A stretch of 64,000 nucleotides of DNA, taken from NCBI RefSeq assembly GCF_019711315.1, contig NZ_CP081294.1:1922001-1986000 (forward strand), read 5' to 3'. The stretch is from Qipengyuania gelatinilytica (GTDB lineage: Bacteria > Pseudomonadota > Alphaproteobacteria > Sphingomonadales > Sphingomonadaceae). Positions 17,952 to 27,417 of this stretch are shown here, in pieces. Position 1 is the stretch's first letter; every line of letters starts with the position of its first letter. The notes beneath the pieces are model-generated. The model did no database searches. It had not been told where the DNA came from and was given only the letters and a program-made list of their open reading frames with translations. Made by a program: the position numbers and the translations under genes.

Positions 17952-19547
17952 ATGGATCGTATCTCCGCATTTTCATTGCGGCATCCGTATTGGACGGCGC
18001 TGCTGCTCGGCCTCGTTTCGGCCACGGGCTTCCAACCCCTGCACCTCTGGGCGCTGGCTCTTGCCGCGATGGGCGCGTTCGTCTGGCTGGTGCCAAAGCA
18101 ACCGGGCAAGGGCAGCGCATTCCTCACCGGGTGGCTGTTCGGCGTTGCGCATTTCACGCTGACCAACAACTGGATCGCCACCGCCTTCACCTATCAGGCG
18201 GAGATGCCCGCCGCGCTCGGCTGGGCTGCCGTCCCGCTCCTTTCGCTCTATCTCGCCGTCTGGCCCGGACTGGCTGCCCTGGCGGCCTGGATGATAGCAC
18301 GAAAGCAGGGCCTGCCTGCCTTCGCGCTGGCTTTCGGCGCCCTCTGGGTGCTCGCCGAATGGCTGCGTAGCTGGGTCTTCACGGGATATGCCTGGGGGCC
18401 GTTCTCCATGGCTTTCCTGGGAGACTGGTCACGGCCCGGTATAGCGGCAGTGCTCGGTTTCACCGGCACCTACGCACTTTCGGGCATCGCGGTCGCAATC
18501 TCCGGACTTATGGCCTGGCTGGTTACGACGCGCCGTTGGCCGGGGCTTGCCATAGCGGGTGCCGCCCTGATCGCTGGCATGTACTCGCCCGCACCCGAAC
18601 CTGTCGGCGGCTACCTCCCATTGACGCTGGTGCAGCCGAACCTGCGCCAGGACGAACTCGACGATCCGACCAAGTTCGAAGAGCAATTCCAGCGGATCGC
18701 TTCGCTCAGCAAGCCGCTGCGGCCCTTGAGCAGGCGGCTTGTCCTGTGGCCCGAAAGCGGCGTTCCGGATTACCTGCGCGAAGGCTATCCGCAGCGTTAC
18801 TACGTGCAGATGACGGCGGGCGGCGACCCGGCCTTTGCACGCTACCGGATCGGGCAGACGATCGGCGAGGGCAGCCTCCTGCTGACCGGCGCGGTCGACC
18901 TGGAAATCGGCGAAGTAGACGGCCGTGAAAAAGCTGTCGGCGCCTATAATGCGATCACTCCGATCGACGCCGAGGGCACGCTTGGTCCGCGCTATTCCAA
19001 GGCCCACCTTGTCCCTTATGGCGAATACCTGCCGATGCGTGCCCTGCTCGAACCGCTCGGCCTGTCGCGGCTCGTTGCCGGCTCGATCGACTTCATTCCG
19101 GGCCCGGGGCCGCAGACATTCGACTTCGGTCCGCACGGCAAGGCCGGGATGCAGATCTGCTACGAGATCGTCTTCTCCGGCGAGGTCGTCCAGCCCGACG
19201 CGCGACCCGACTACATCTTCAATCCGTCGAACGATGGCTGGTTCGGCCAGTGGGGACCCCCGCAGCATCTTGCCCAGGCGCGCATGCGCGCGATCGAGGA
19301 AGGGCTGCCGGTCCTGCGCTCCACCACCACGGGTATCAGCGCGGTCATCGATGCGCAGGGCATCGTGCGCAATCACATCGGACGCGGCCGCGCGGATCGC
19401 ATCGACACCCATGTGCCGCCAGCAGGTGATCCCACCCCGTTTTCCCGGTGGGGGCACTGGCTGACCCTCCTTTGGGGGATGCTCCTATTAGCCGGATCGC
19501 TGGTTGCCATGCGCCTTCACCAGCGTTACGTGTCGCGCAGCACATAA
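17952..19547 (+). CDS. lnt: Apolipoprotein N-acyltransferase
   Basis: A 531-residue inner-membrane enzyme that adds the third acyl chain to lipoproteins. Six or more N-terminal TM helices (about 10-215) precede a periplasmic carbon-nitrogen-hydrolase domain. The catalytic triad is visible: Glu268 in WPESGVPDY, Lys350 in YSKAHLVPYGEYLP and Cys403 in MQICYEIVFSG. A last TM segment lies near 505-525 (LTLLWGMLLLAGSLVAMRL). Substrates exist in this window: several proteins carry lipoboxes. It is 33 bases upstream of metK, a conserved neighbour. Confidence 0.96.
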   Translation: MDRISAFSLRHPYWTALLLGLVSATGFQPLHLWALALAAMGAFVWLVPKQPGKGSAFLTGWLFGVAHFTLTNNWIATAFTYQAEMPAALGWAAVPLLSLYLAVWPGLAALAAWMIARKQGLPAFALAFGALWVLAEWLRSWVFTGYAWGPFSMAFLGDWSRPGIAAVLGFTGTYALSGIAVAISGLMAWLVTTRRWPGLAIAGAALIAGMYSPAPEPVGGYLPLTLVQPNLRQDELDDPTKFEEQFQRIASLSKPLRPLSRRLVLWPESGVPDYLREGYPQRYYVQMTAGGDPAFARYRIGQTIGEGSLLLTGAVDLEIGEVDGREKAVGAYNAITPIDAEGTLGPRYSKAHLVPYGEYLPMRALLEPLGLSRLVAGSIDFIPGPGPQTFDFGPHGKAGMQICYEIVFSGEVVQPDARPDYIFNPSNDGWFGQWGPPQHLAQARMRAIEEGLPVLRSTTTGISAVIDAQGIVRNHIGRGRADRIDTHVPPAGDPTPFSRWGHWLTLLWGMLLLAGSLVAMRLHQRYVSRST

Positions 19548-19580
19548 AGCTATCTTTATATCTCTCAGTCGGGGTCCTTC

Positions 19581-20819
19581 ATGCGCACCAATTACCTGTT
19601 CACTTCCGAAAGCGTTTCGGAGGGTCACCCCGACAAGGTGTCCGACCAGATCAGCGATGCCATTGTCGACCTCATGCTTTCCAAAGATCCCGAATCGCGC
19701 GTCGCCTGCGAGACCATGACGACCACGCAGCGCGTGATCCTGTCCGGCGAAATCCGCTGTGCGCCGATGTACGACATGAACAATCCCGAATGGGCGGTAA
19801 ATGGCGGCTGGGCTCCCGGCGCGAAGGACGAGATCGAGCGGGCGGTCCGTCGTACCGTGCGCGAAATCGGATATGAGCAGGACGGCTTCCACTGGAAGAC
19901 GCTGACCTTCGAAAACCACCTCCACGGCCAGTCCAGCGAGATCGCACAGGGCGTCGATGCCAGCGGCAACAAGGACGAAGGCGCGGGCGACCAGGGCATC
20001 ATGTTCGGTTTCGCCTGCGACGAGACGCCCGATCTCATGCCCGCGACGCTCGATTATTCGCACAAGATCCTCGAGCGGCTGGCTGCCGACCGCAAGAGCG
20101 GCGCCGCGCCCTTCCTCGAACCCGATGCCAAGAGCCAGCTTTCGCTGCGTTACGAGCATGGCAAGCCGGTGGCCTGCACCGCGGTCGTCGTCTCGACCCA
20201 GCACGGCAAGGGCTATCACGAGGGCGAAAAGGAGGCCGAGCTCAAGGCCTATGTGAAGGGGGTCGTCAGCGAGATCCTGCCCGAAGGCTGGCTGTCCGAC
20301 GAGACCGAGTGGCACATCAACCCCACGGGCGCTTTCGAAATCGGCGGGCCCGATGGCGACGCGGGTCTCACCGGCCGCAAGATCATCGTCGACACCTATG
20401 GCGGCGCGGCCCCCCATGGCGGCGGCGCGTTCAGCGGCAAGGACCCGACCAAGGTCGACCGTTCGGCCGCCTATATCACGCGCTACCTGGCGAAGAATAT
20501 CGTCGCAGCAGGGCTGGCCAAGCGCTGCACGATCCAGCTGTCCTATGCGATCGGCGTGTCCAAGCCGCTGTCGCTCTATGTCGACACACACGGCACCTGC
20601 GCCGAGGGAATTACCGACGAGGCGCTCGAGAATGCGATTGGCAACATCGAAAAGCTCGGTGGTCTCACGCCGCGCGGTATCCGCATGCACCTCGGCCTCA
20701 ACAAGCCGATCTATCGCAAGAGCGCGGCATATGGCCATTTCGGCCGTCAGGCCAATGGCGACGACTTCCCGTGGGAGCGCACCGACCTGGTGGACGACCT
20801 CAAGGCCGCGCTTGGTTGA
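19581..20819 (+). CDS. metK: S-adenosylmethionine synthase
   Basis: A 412-residue enzyme making SAM from methionine and ATP. GHPDK is at 15-19, [10 protein letters not shown] carries the methionine/ATP loop, and [22 protein letters not shown] is the phosphate-binding loop. Length matches alphaproteobacterial MetK, which is slightly longer than that of E. coli. The gap from lnt is only 33 bases and shows no SAM riboswitch fold. The end is 3 bases from the converging CaiB-type gene, with no terminator hairpin between them. Confidence 0.97.
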   Translation: MRTNYLFTSESVSEGHPDKVSDQISDAIVDLMLSKDPESRVACETMTTTQRVILSGEIRCAPMYDMNNPEWAVNGGWAPGAKDEIERAVRRTVREIGYEQDGFHWKTLTFENHLHGQSSEIAQGVDASGNKDEGAGDQGIMFGFACDETPDLMPATLDYSHKILERLAADRKSGAAPFLEPDAKSQLSLRYEHGKPVACTAVVVSTQHGKGYHEGEKEAELKAYVKGVVSEILPEGWLSDETEWHINPTGAFEIGGPDGDAGLTGRKIIVDTYGGAAPHGGGAFSGKDPTKVDRSAAYITRYLAKNIVAAGLAKRCTIQLSYAIGVSKPLSLYVDTHGTCAEGITDEALENAIGNIEKLGGLTPRGIRMHLGLNKPIYRKSAAYGHFGRQANGDDFPWERTDLVDDLKAALG

Positions 20820-20822
20820 GGT

Positions 20823-21971
20823 TTAGTCGGGGTCGTCCTGCCCCTTGGCGGGGGAGGCGGCCTCCAGCGCCAGTTCGGCATCTGAGAACGCAAAGGGGCT
20901 GCGCACCGACGGCATTCCGTCGATGTCCAGCCGCATGCCCCGCGCCTGCGTCTGCGGATCGGCGAACACCTCGTCGATATCGTTGATCGGCCCGGCAGGG
21001 ATGGCCGCTTTCGCGCAAGCCGCGAGCAGGTCGTCGCGCGACCATTCCTGCGTGGCTTGGGCAATCAGCGCATCGACTTCGGCGCGATGTTCCACCCGCG
21101 ACGCATTGCTCGAGAAGCGTGCATCGTCGAGCAGGTCGTCTCGCCCGAGGACCGTCAGCAGCTTGCGGAACAGCGCATCGTTCGCCGGCGCGAGCACGAC
21201 CTTGCCGTCACTCGTGGGGAAGACACCATAGGCGCTAACCTGAGCATGCGCATTGCCCATGCGCGGAGGGTTTTCGCCGGTCGCAAGGTAGCTCATCGCC
21301 TGGTTCGCGAGCAGCCCGACCGAACAATCGAGCAAGCTCATGTCGATCCACTGTCCCTTGCCGGTCCGGTGGCGCATCAGCAGCGCCGCCTGAACGGCAT
21401 TGGCGGCCCACAGGCCGGTGGACAGGTCGCTGATCGAGACGCCCATCTTCATGGGATCGCCATCCGGCTCGCCGGTCAACGCCATGAATCCGCTCATCGC
21501 CTGAATGACGAAATCATACCCAGGCTCGTCGCGCCGCGGGCCGGTCTGGCCGAAGCCGGTAATCGAGCAGTAGACCAGCGCCGGATTGGCCTTCGCCAGC
21601 GTCTCGTAATCGAGCCCGAACTTGGCGAGGCCGCCCGGCTTGAAATTCTCCAGCACGACGTCGGCGCCGCGCGCCAGCCCGGCAACGCGCTCAAGGTCGT
21701 CAGCATCGCGAAAGTCGGCCACGATACCGCGCTTTCCGCGGTTGCAGGCGTGGTAATAGGCGCTGGTCGTCTCGCCGCCATGCTCGACCCAGGGCGGGCC
21801 CCAGATGCGCGTATTGTCGCCTTCCGGACTTTCGACCTTGATCACGTCGGCACCCAGATCGGCGAGGATCTGGCCCGCCCATGGCCCGGCCAGCACGCGC
21901 GCCAGTTCGAGCACTTTCAGCCCGGCAAGCGGGGCATTCTCATTGCGCGGTTTGTCGAGCCAGTCGGCCAT
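20823..21971 (-). CDS. CaiB/BaiF family CoA-transferase (family III)
   Basis: A 382-residue enzyme that moves CoA between acyl groups through a covalent aspartyl intermediate. Diagnostic segments are LAGLKVLELARVLAGPWAGQILADLGADVIKVE at the N-terminus, the HACNRGKRGIVADFRDADD stretch, and YDFVIQAMSGFMALTGEPDGDPMKMGVSISDLSTGL carrying the presumed catalytic Asp. Specificity (formyl-, succinyl-, carnitine-like) cannot be assigned. It starts 4 bases after scoB, making it the last gene of a four-gene CoA-transferase operon. Confidence 0.88.
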   Translation of the reverse strand: MADWLDKPRNENAPLAGLKVLELARVLAGPWAGQILADLGADVIKVESPEGDNTRIWGPPWVEHGGETTSAYYHACNRGKRGIVADFRDADDLERVAGLARGADVVLENFKPGGLAKFGLDYETLAKANPALVYCSITGFGQTGPRRDEPGYDFVIQAMSGFMALTGEPDGDPMKMGVSISDLSTGLWAANAVQAALLMRHRTGKGQWIDMSLLDCSVGLLANQAMSYLATGENPPRMGNAHAQVSAYGVFPTSDGKVVLAPANDALFRKLLTVLGRDDLLDDARFSSNASRVEHRAEVDALIAQATQEWSRDDLLAACAKAAIPAGPINDIDEVFADPQTQARGMRLDIDGMPSVRSPFAFSDAELALEAASPAKGQDDPD

Positions 21972-21975
21972 CGTC

Positions 21976-22641
21976 TCAGCCGAGAGCGACCTCGTACTTC
22001 GCAGTCGTGCTGACCGCGATATCCTCTTCGGTCACGCCCGGGGCCAGTTCGATCAGCTCGAAAGTGCTGTCGTGGTCCTTGCGGCGGAACACGCCGAGAT
22101 TGGTGATAATCATGTCGACCACGTTCTGCCCGGTCAGAGGCAGGGTGCAGGCGGGGATGAACTTCGCGCTGCCGTCCTTGGCCGTGTGGTCCATCACCAC
22201 GATGATCTTCTTTACGCCGGCGACGAGATCCATCGCGCCGCCCATGCCCTTGATCATCTTGCCCGGGATCATCCAGTTCGCGATGTCGCCGTTTTCAGCC
22301 ACTTCCATCGCGCCCAGCACGGTCAGGTCGATATGCCCGCCGCGGATCATCGCGAAGCTCTGCGAGCTGTCGAAATAGGCGGAATGCGGGAGTTCGCTGA
22401 TCGTCTGCTTGCCGGCATTGATCAGGTCGGCGTCTTCCTCGCCCTCATAGGGGAAGGGGCCGATGCCGAGCATGCCGTTCTCGCTCTGCAGCGTGACGTG
22501 CATGCCTTCGGGAATGTGGTTGGCGACAAGTGTCGGGATGCCGATGCCGAGATTGACGTAATAGCCGTCTTCCAGCTCCTGGGCCGCGCGGGCGGCCATC
22601 TGGTTGCGGTCCCAACCGGTGCGTGCTTGCGTGTCGGTCAT
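21976..22641 (-). CDS. scoB: 3-oxoacid CoA-transferase subunit B
   Basis: A 221-residue beta subunit of the family-I succinyl-CoA:3-ketoacid transferase used to activate acetoacetate. [14 protein letters not shown] is near the N-terminus. [12 protein letters not shown] contains the catalytic Glu, which forms the enzyme-CoA thioester. [19 protein letters not shown] is also typical. The start ATG at 22641 follows the stop of the phosphatase gene by one base, so translation is coupled to a gene that is not a CoA-transferase subunit. Confidence 0.93.
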   Translation of the reverse strand: MTDTQARTGWDRNQMAARAAQELEDGYYVNLGIGIPTLVANHIPEGMHVTLQSENGMLGIGPFPYEGEEDADLINAGKQTISELPHSAYFDSSQSFAMIRGGHIDLTVLGAMEVAENGDIANWMIPGKMIKGMGGAMDLVAGVKKIIVVMDHTAKDGSAKFIPACTLPLTGQNVVDMIITNLGVFRRKDHDSTFELIELAPGVTEEDIAVSTTAKYEVALG

Positions 22642-22642
22642 C

Positions 22643-23548
22643 TCAATTGCCTTCGTTCATGATTGCGGGCGCATCGGCAGGTGCAGTTTCGGGCGACCAG
22701 CGGGTGCCTTCGGGGAAGACCTCTTCCACCGTGCCTTTCAGCGAATAGCCGTAGACGGGGTTGGGCAGGACGAACCAGCCATTCCCCCAAAGCTGCGCAA
22801 GCTCCCCGCGAGCAGCCAGTTCGCGGCGCTCGAGCGGGGTTCGCGTATCGTCGTTGAAGATGTCGGCGAAGTCACCGAGATTGTCGCCGGCGAGCGCGAC
22901 CACACAGTAATGCTCTGCGATCAGGGCACGGCGGCCGTCCTTGTCGCCGCTGTTCACGCCGTCATCGCCGCGCAGGAAGAGCGTGTCGCGGTGGATCGCC
23001 TCGCCAAGTCCGGCGGCGGCAATCGCCCGCGCAGCGCCTTCGGGGCTGAATTCGCGGTTCGTGTTGAAAACGGGAGTGATACCCGCCTCGCGCAGGCGGC
23101 GGATGCCGGTCACGGCACCGGGAACCGGGCGGACGTAGCTCGCGCCGGTCTTTTCCCACTTCTCCCAGGTCTCCTTGGAGAAGCTGGCGCCGGTGGTGGT
23201 GGCCCAGTATTCATAGCCCTGGTTGAGGATCACCGTCTCGTCGACATCGAAGACTACGGCGAGCGGCTTCCAGCTGTCGCCCTTGGCGCAGCTTGCGGGC
23301 TCGGCAATCGCGCCGTCGATACCCATGGTGACCGACTGCGGTACACGGCGCTCGCGGCTGCGGGCGATCGCGTAATCGGCGATGTTCCGCCACGCCTGGA
23401 TCGAGGCGCCGGCAGCTTCGCCAGAGCCATAGAGCCACTGCATGGTATCGGGTGCGTCCGCCGAGGCTACGGGTGCTTCTGCCGCTGGCACAGTCTGGCA
23501 GGCAGCCAGAGCCAGTGCGGCGCATGAAACCAGTCCGGCGCGCATCAT
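22643..23548 (-). CDS. HAD-superfamily class-C acid phosphatase lipoprotein (e(P4)/5'-nucleotidase type)
   Basis: A 301-residue lipoprotein. The signal peptide ends in lipobox LAAC with lipid-modified Cys at residue 17. The HAD motif [14 protein letters not shown] places nucleophile Asp at 101 and acid/base Asp at 103. FNTNRE is motif II and [15 protein letters not shown] is motif IV. This matches Haemophilus e(P4)-like periplasmic phosphomonoesterases. The start ATG overlaps the scoA stop by 4 bases (ATGA), and the stop is one base from scoB, so it sits inside the scoAB operon. Expected location is the outer-membrane inner face, while ScoAB is cytoplasmic; the association is unusual. Confidence 0.9.
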   Translation of the reverse strand: MMRAGLVSCAALALAACQTVPAAEAPVASADAPDTMQWLYGSGEAAGASIQAWRNIADYAIARSRERRVPQSVTMGIDGAIAEPASCAKGDSWKPLAVVFDVDETVILNQGYEYWATTTGASFSKETWEKWEKTGASYVRPVPGAVTGIRRLREAGITPVFNTNREFSPEGAARAIAAAGLGEAIHRDTLFLRGDDGVNSGDKDGRRALIAEHYCVVALAGDNLGDFADIFNDDTRTPLERRELAARGELAQLWGNGWFVLPNPVYGYSLKGTVEEVFPEGTRWSPETAPADAPAIMNEGN

Positions 23549-24267
23549 GCCGTTGCCCTTTCGCGCGTCGTCACGAACTCGATCTTCTTGTCGTAGGGCG
23601 CGCCCACGATCATACGCTGGACGTAAACGCCGGGCAGGTGGATGCAGTCGGGATCGAGGCTGCCGGTGGGCACGATCTCTTCGACTTCGACCACGCAGAC
23701 CTTGCCGCAGGTCGCGGCGGGCTGGTTGAAATTGCGCGCGGTCTTGCGGAACACGAGGTTGCCCGTCTCGTCCGCCTTCCACGCTTTCACGATGGCGAGA
23801 TCGGCGAAGATGCCGCGTTCGAGGATGTAGTCTTCCTCCTGCCCGTCGCGATTCGGGAAGCTCTTCACTTCCTTACCCTCTGCCACCTGCGTGCCGACGC
23901 CGGTCTTGGTATAGAAGCCGGGGATGCCGGCCCCGCCAGCGCGCATGCGTTCTGCCAGCGTACCCTGCGGGCAGAACTCCACTTCGAGTTCGCCCGAAAG
24001 GAATTGCCGCTCGAATTCCTTATTCTCGCCGACATAGGAGGAGATCATCTTCTTCACCTGCTGCGTGCGCAGCAGCATGCCGATGCCTTCATTGTCGATC
24101 CCCGCATTGTTGCTGGCGAAAGTCAGGCCTTTCACGCCGCTTTCGCGGATCGCCTCGAGCAGTCTTTCGGGAATGCCGCAAAGGCCGAAGCCTCCGCTGG
24201 CGATAAGCATGTCGTCATGCAGGAGCCCTTCGAGGGCGGAAGCGGCATCAGGAAAGAGCTTGTTCAT
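23545..24267 (-). CDS. scoA: 3-oxoacid CoA-transferase subunit A
   Basis: A 240-residue alpha subunit of the family-I CoA-transferase. MLIASGGFGLCGIPERLLEAI, TFASNNAGIDNEGIGMLL and PGFYTKTGVGTQVAEGKE are typical, as is NFNQPAATCGKVCVVEVEEIV near the end. ATG 24267 is chosen because GGAGG lies just upstream; a longer reading adds 17 non-family residues. It is the first gene of scoA-phosphatase-scoB-CaiB. The pathway is likely ketone-body or acetoacetate/poly-hydroxybutyrate use. Confidence 0.92.
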   Translation of the reverse strand: MNKLFPDAASALEGLLHDDMLIASGGFGLCGIPERLLEAIRESGVKGLTFASNNAGIDNEGIGMLLRTQQVKKMISSYVGENKEFERQFLSGELEVEFCPQGTLAERMRAGGAGIPGFYTKTGVGTQVAEGKEVKSFPNRDGQEEDYILERGIFADLAIVKAWKADETGNLVFRKTARNFNQPAATCGKVCVVEVEEIVPTGSLDPDCIHLPGVYVQRMIVGAPYDKKIEFVTTRERATA

Positions 24268-24340
24268 CGGACCTCCGTTACAAGCGTGGCTGCTAGCGCC
24301 GAGTTTATGATAAGTCACCCCCCGGACAAGGAGATGATCG

Positions 24341-24799
24341 ATGCGCGCGATACCATTGCTGGCACTCTTGCCGATCCTTGCTGCCTGCGAGGCCGAACCG
24401 GCACCCCAGCCTGAGCCGCGCGAGCCTGATCCGGTAATCTTGAGGGCCGAAGTCGATCGCAGCGATCACTTGGCAGGCGCAGCTTCGCCTGGCGACTTCA
24501 AGGCGAACTTCGGCGAGCCATTCATCAAGTTCGAGAACCGTGGTTCGAAAATGGCCATCAGCCAGGCCTATTCCGGCGCGCGTTACCGCGTGGTCGATGT
24601 CGAACGGGCGAGGGACGGAGACGCCTATGTCTTTCGCGGCAGTGAGGGTGCCATCCCGGGCGAGGCGCCGTTCGTCCTGACGATCGAGCCCGGACCCTGC
24701 ACGAGCGAATTTTCGGGAGAGAAGACCCGACATACCGCTTGGCTCGGGACCGCAGCGAATCCGCGTGCCATCCGTGCTTGTGCTGCACCAGCGAGATAA
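24341..24799 (+). CDS. Putative lipoprotein of unknown function
   Basis: A 152-residue protein. The N-terminus is a lipoprotein signal (MRAIPLLALLPILAAC, lipobox LAAC with Cys16) followed by a Pro/Glu-rich linker. The remaining domain of about 110 residues is beta-rich (FKANFGEPFIKFENRGSK, RYRVVDVERARDGDAYVFRG). It ends with two Cys (PGPCTSEF and IRACAAPAR) that could form a disulfide. I do not recognise the family. It is divergent from scoA. Confidence 0.72.
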   Translation: MRAIPLLALLPILAACEAEPAPQPEPREPDPVILRAEVDRSDHLAGAASPGDFKANFGEPFIKFENRGSKMAISQAYSGARYRVVDVERARDGDAYVFRGSEGAIPGEAPFVLTIEPGPCTSEFSGEKTRHTAWLGTAANPRAIRACAAPAR

Positions 24800-25092
24800 G
24801 CGCTTACTCTGGATTACGGAATTTCAATACCTTACAAGAGTCAGTTGCGCTTCGCTCAACAAACCTTGTTCTTTTCGCACTTGCACAATTTCCGTCTGAC
24901 AAGCATATGTCGACCTGCCTTTCAGGCATCCTCTCCCAAGACTTTTCTAGCCCGGTGGTTCGTCCGCCGGGCTTTTTTCTTGCCCTGTGCGGTCTGCCGC
25001 TGGACCTCTCGGGCCGCTCCCTCATTGTAGTTTCTGAATGCGCCCCCAATTGGGAGCCAGCGAATTGAAGAACTACAAGGGAGCTTGCCCAT
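24800..25092 (+). promoter_or_regulatory. Gene-free leader of the Cdc48-like gene with nested palindromes
   Basis: After the lipoprotein gene, this 293-base stretch holds an intrinsic terminator at 24949-24978. It is followed by a palindromic leader. TTGTAGTT (25025-25032) is the inverted complement of AACTACAA (25071-25078), and CCCAATTGGG (25045-25054) is a perfect palindrome inside it. The outer 3' arm abuts the ribosome site AAGGGAG (25077-25083) of the AAA ATPase gene. I saw no convincing open frame. Promoter elements are not clear enough to call. Confidence 0.45.
24949..24978 (+). terminator. Intrinsic terminator, 150 bases after the lipoprotein gene
   Basis: AGCCCGG (24949-24955) pairs with CCGGGCT (24967-24973), and a run of six T follows (24973-24978). 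Because the nearest upstream stop is 150 bases away, it could equally end a small non-coding RNA transcribed from the region 24800-24950. Confidence 0.8.
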
Positions 25093-27417
25093 ATGGCCGA
25101 TGCTGACACTGCGACGGCGGCAGACGAGAGAACGGTAAGGCTGCAGGTCGCGGCGGCACGCCAGGAAGAAAGTGGGCAGGGCATCGCCCGTATGCCGCGA
25201 TCCGCTTTCCAGGCGCTCGGCATTACCGAAGGCGACACGGTCGAAATCACCGGCAAGCGCGCCACTGTGGCGATCGCCATGGCCGCCTACGACGAAGACC
25301 AGTCACTCGATGTGATCCGCCTCGACGGTCTCCAGCGCGGCAATGCCGAGGTCGGCTCTGGCGAGCATGTGCATGTGACGGCCGCCCAATCGCGCCCCGC
25401 AACCCGCGTCGTTTTCGCTCCTGCGCAGCGCGAGATGCGGCTGCAAGGTCCGGCGCAGGCGCTCAAACGCAACTTCTTCCGCAAGCCGCTGACCGCCGGC
25501 GACCTTGTTGCGACGACGGGCCAGCAACCGGTGCAGAACATGCCGCCCGAAGTGCGCCGCATGTTCAATTCGCCCGCCTATGCGCTGACGCAGATCCGCC
25601 TTTCCGTCGTTTCGACCACGCCCAAGGGCATCGTCCATATCGACGAGGATACCGAGGTCGAGCTGCGCGCCGAATTCGAAGCGCCGCGCGATGCTCGCGC
25701 CGTGGTCAATTACGACGATGTCGGCGGTATCGACGACACCATCCAGCAGCTTCGCGAGATGGTCGAGCTCCCGCTGCGCTACCCCGAACTGTTCACCCGT
25801 CTCGGGGTGGACCCGCCCAAGGGCGTCCTGCTGCATGGCCCGCCGGGTACTGGCAAGACACGCCTCGCGCAGGCTGTCGCGAATGAGAGCGACGCCAATT
25901 TCTTCACCATCAACGGACCCGAAATCATGGGTTCGGGATATGGCGAAAGCGAAAAGCGCCTGCGCGAAGTCTTCGAAGAGGCTACGAGGTCGGCGCCCGC
26001 GATTGTCTTCATCGACGAGATCGATTCCATCGCACCGAAACGCGACAAGGTGCCGGGTGAGGCGGAAAAGCGCCTTGTGGCGCAATTGCTCACGCTCATG
26101 GACGGGCTTGAGGCGCGCTCCAACCTCGTGGTCATCGCGGCGACCAATCGACCCGACGCCATCGACGAAGCCCTGCGCAGGCCGGGCCGTTTCGATCGCG
26201 AGATCGTCATCGGCGTTCCCGACGAGAAGGGTCGCCGTGAAATCCTCGGCATCCATACCCGCGGCATGCCGCTGGGCGACAAGGTCGACCTGACCGAACT
26301 GGCCAAGGCGACCTATGGTTTCGTCGGTGCCGATATTGCGGCTCTCGCACGCGAGGCGGCCATCGATGCCGTCCGCCGCATCATGCCCAAGATCGACCTC
26401 GACGAGCGGACGATCCCGCCCGAAGTGCTCGACGAGCTTTGCGTCACCCGCGAGGATTTCCTTTCCGCCCTGAAGCGTGTCCAGCCGAGCGCGATGCGCG
26501 AAGTCATGGTGCAGATGCCGAATGTCGGTTGGGACAATATCGGCGGCGTCGGCGATGCGATCGAAAAGCTGAAGGAGGGTATCGAGCTTCCGATGAAGAA
26601 CCCCGATGCCTTCCACCGGCTTGGGATCAGGGCGGCCAAGGGATTCCTGCTCTATGGCCCTCCCGGCACCGGCAAGACGTTGCTGGCCAAGGCCGTTGCC
26701 AAGGAAGCGAAGGCCAATTTCATTTCGATGAAGAGCTCCGACCTCCTGTCGAAATGGTATGGTGAAAGCGAGCAGCAGATCGCGCGCATGTTCAAGCGCG
26801 CTCGCGCAGTCGCACCTTGCGTCATCTTCATCGACGAGATCGACAGCCTCGTCCCGGCGCGCGGCAGCGGGCAGGGCGAACCACAGGTGACCGGACGAGT
26901 CGTGAACACGATCCTGGCCGAAATGGACGGTCTCGAAGAATTGCAATCGGTCGTCGTGATCGGAGCGACCAACCGTCCCACGCTGGTCGACCCCGCCTTG
27001 CTGCGGCCGGGCCGGTTCGATGAACTGGTCTATGTCGGTACGCCCGACGAGCCCGGGCGCGAGCAGATCCTCGGCATTCACACGAAGAACATGCCTCTGG
27101 CAGAGGATGTCAGTCTCGCCGCGGTGGCGAGCGAGACCGCCCGGTTCACCGGTGCGGACCTCGAGGATGTGGTGCGCCGGGCCGGCCTCAACGCGCTACA
27201 GCGTGCAGGCGGCGACGTGCAGGAAGTAACCGCCGCCGACTTCACCGAAGCGCTCAAGGACAGCCGTGCGACGGTGACCAGCAAGATGGAAGCCGAATAC
27301 AAGAAGATGCGCGGTGAGCTGAAGAAGCGCGCCGCCGAGGTTCATCCGATCGGCTTCATTCACGAAGGCATGGTGGAATCGACCCGCGACGCAAAGCACG
27401 GGTCAGAGAAAGCCTAA
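25093..27417 (+). CDS. Cdc48/p97/VAT-like double AAA+ ATPase
   Basis: A 774-residue protein with the archaeal/eukaryotic Cdc48 plan. A CDC48-N double-psi barrel (about 15-105) and CDC48-2 domain (about 120-195) are followed by two AAA+ modules. D1 has Walker A GPPGTGKT at 249-256, Walker B VFIDEIDS, and GRFDREI. D2 has Walker A at 522-529, Walker B IFIDEIDS, arginine-finger region RPGRFDEL and the aromatic pore loop SKWYGESE. The D1 pore loop is GSGYGESE with one Tyr. This predicts an ATP-driven protein unfoldase in a hexameric ring. Ubiquitin adaptors are absent in bacteria, so partners are unknown. The 3' end overlaps the converging MscS gene by 4 bases. Confidence 0.93.
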   Translation: MADADTATAADERTVRLQVAAARQEESGQGIARMPRSAFQALGITEGDTVEITGKRATVAIAMAAYDEDQSLDVIRLDGLQRGNAEVGSGEHVHVTAAQSRPATRVVFAPAQREMRLQGPAQALKRNFFRKPLTAGDLVATTGQQPVQNMPPEVRRMFNSPAYALTQIRLSVVSTTPKGIVHIDEDTEVELRAEFEAPRDARAVVNYDDVGGIDDTIQQLREMVELPLRYPELFTRLGVDPPKGVLLHGPPGTGKTRLAQAVANESDANFFTINGPEIMGSGYGESEKRLREVFEEATRSAPAIVFIDEIDSIAPKRDKVPGEAEKRLVAQLLTLMDGLEARSNLVVIAATNRPDAIDEALRRPGRFDREIVIGVPDEKGRREILGIHTRGMPLGDKVDLTELAKATYGFVGADIAALAREAAIDAVRRIMPKIDLDERTIPPEVLDELCVTREDFLSALKRVQPSAMREVMVQMPNVGWDNIGGVGDAIEKLKEGIELPMKNPDAFHRLGIRAAKGFLLYGPPGTGKTLLAKAVAKEAKANFISMKSSDLLSKWYGESEQQIARMFKRARAVAPCVIFIDEIDSLVPARGSGQGEPQVTGRVVNTILAEMDGLEELQSVVVIGATNRPTLVDPALLRPGRFDELVYVGTPDEPGREQILGIHTKNMPLAEDVSLAAVASETARFTGADLEDVVRRAGLNALQRAGGDVQEVTAADFTEALKDSRATVTSKMEAEYKKMRGELKKRAAEVHPIGFIHEGMVESTRDAKHGSEKA

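Noticed and set aside
19548..19580. Possible SAM riboswitch before metK
   Set aside because: The gap is only 33 bases, too short for any known SAM riboswitch, and shows no stem.
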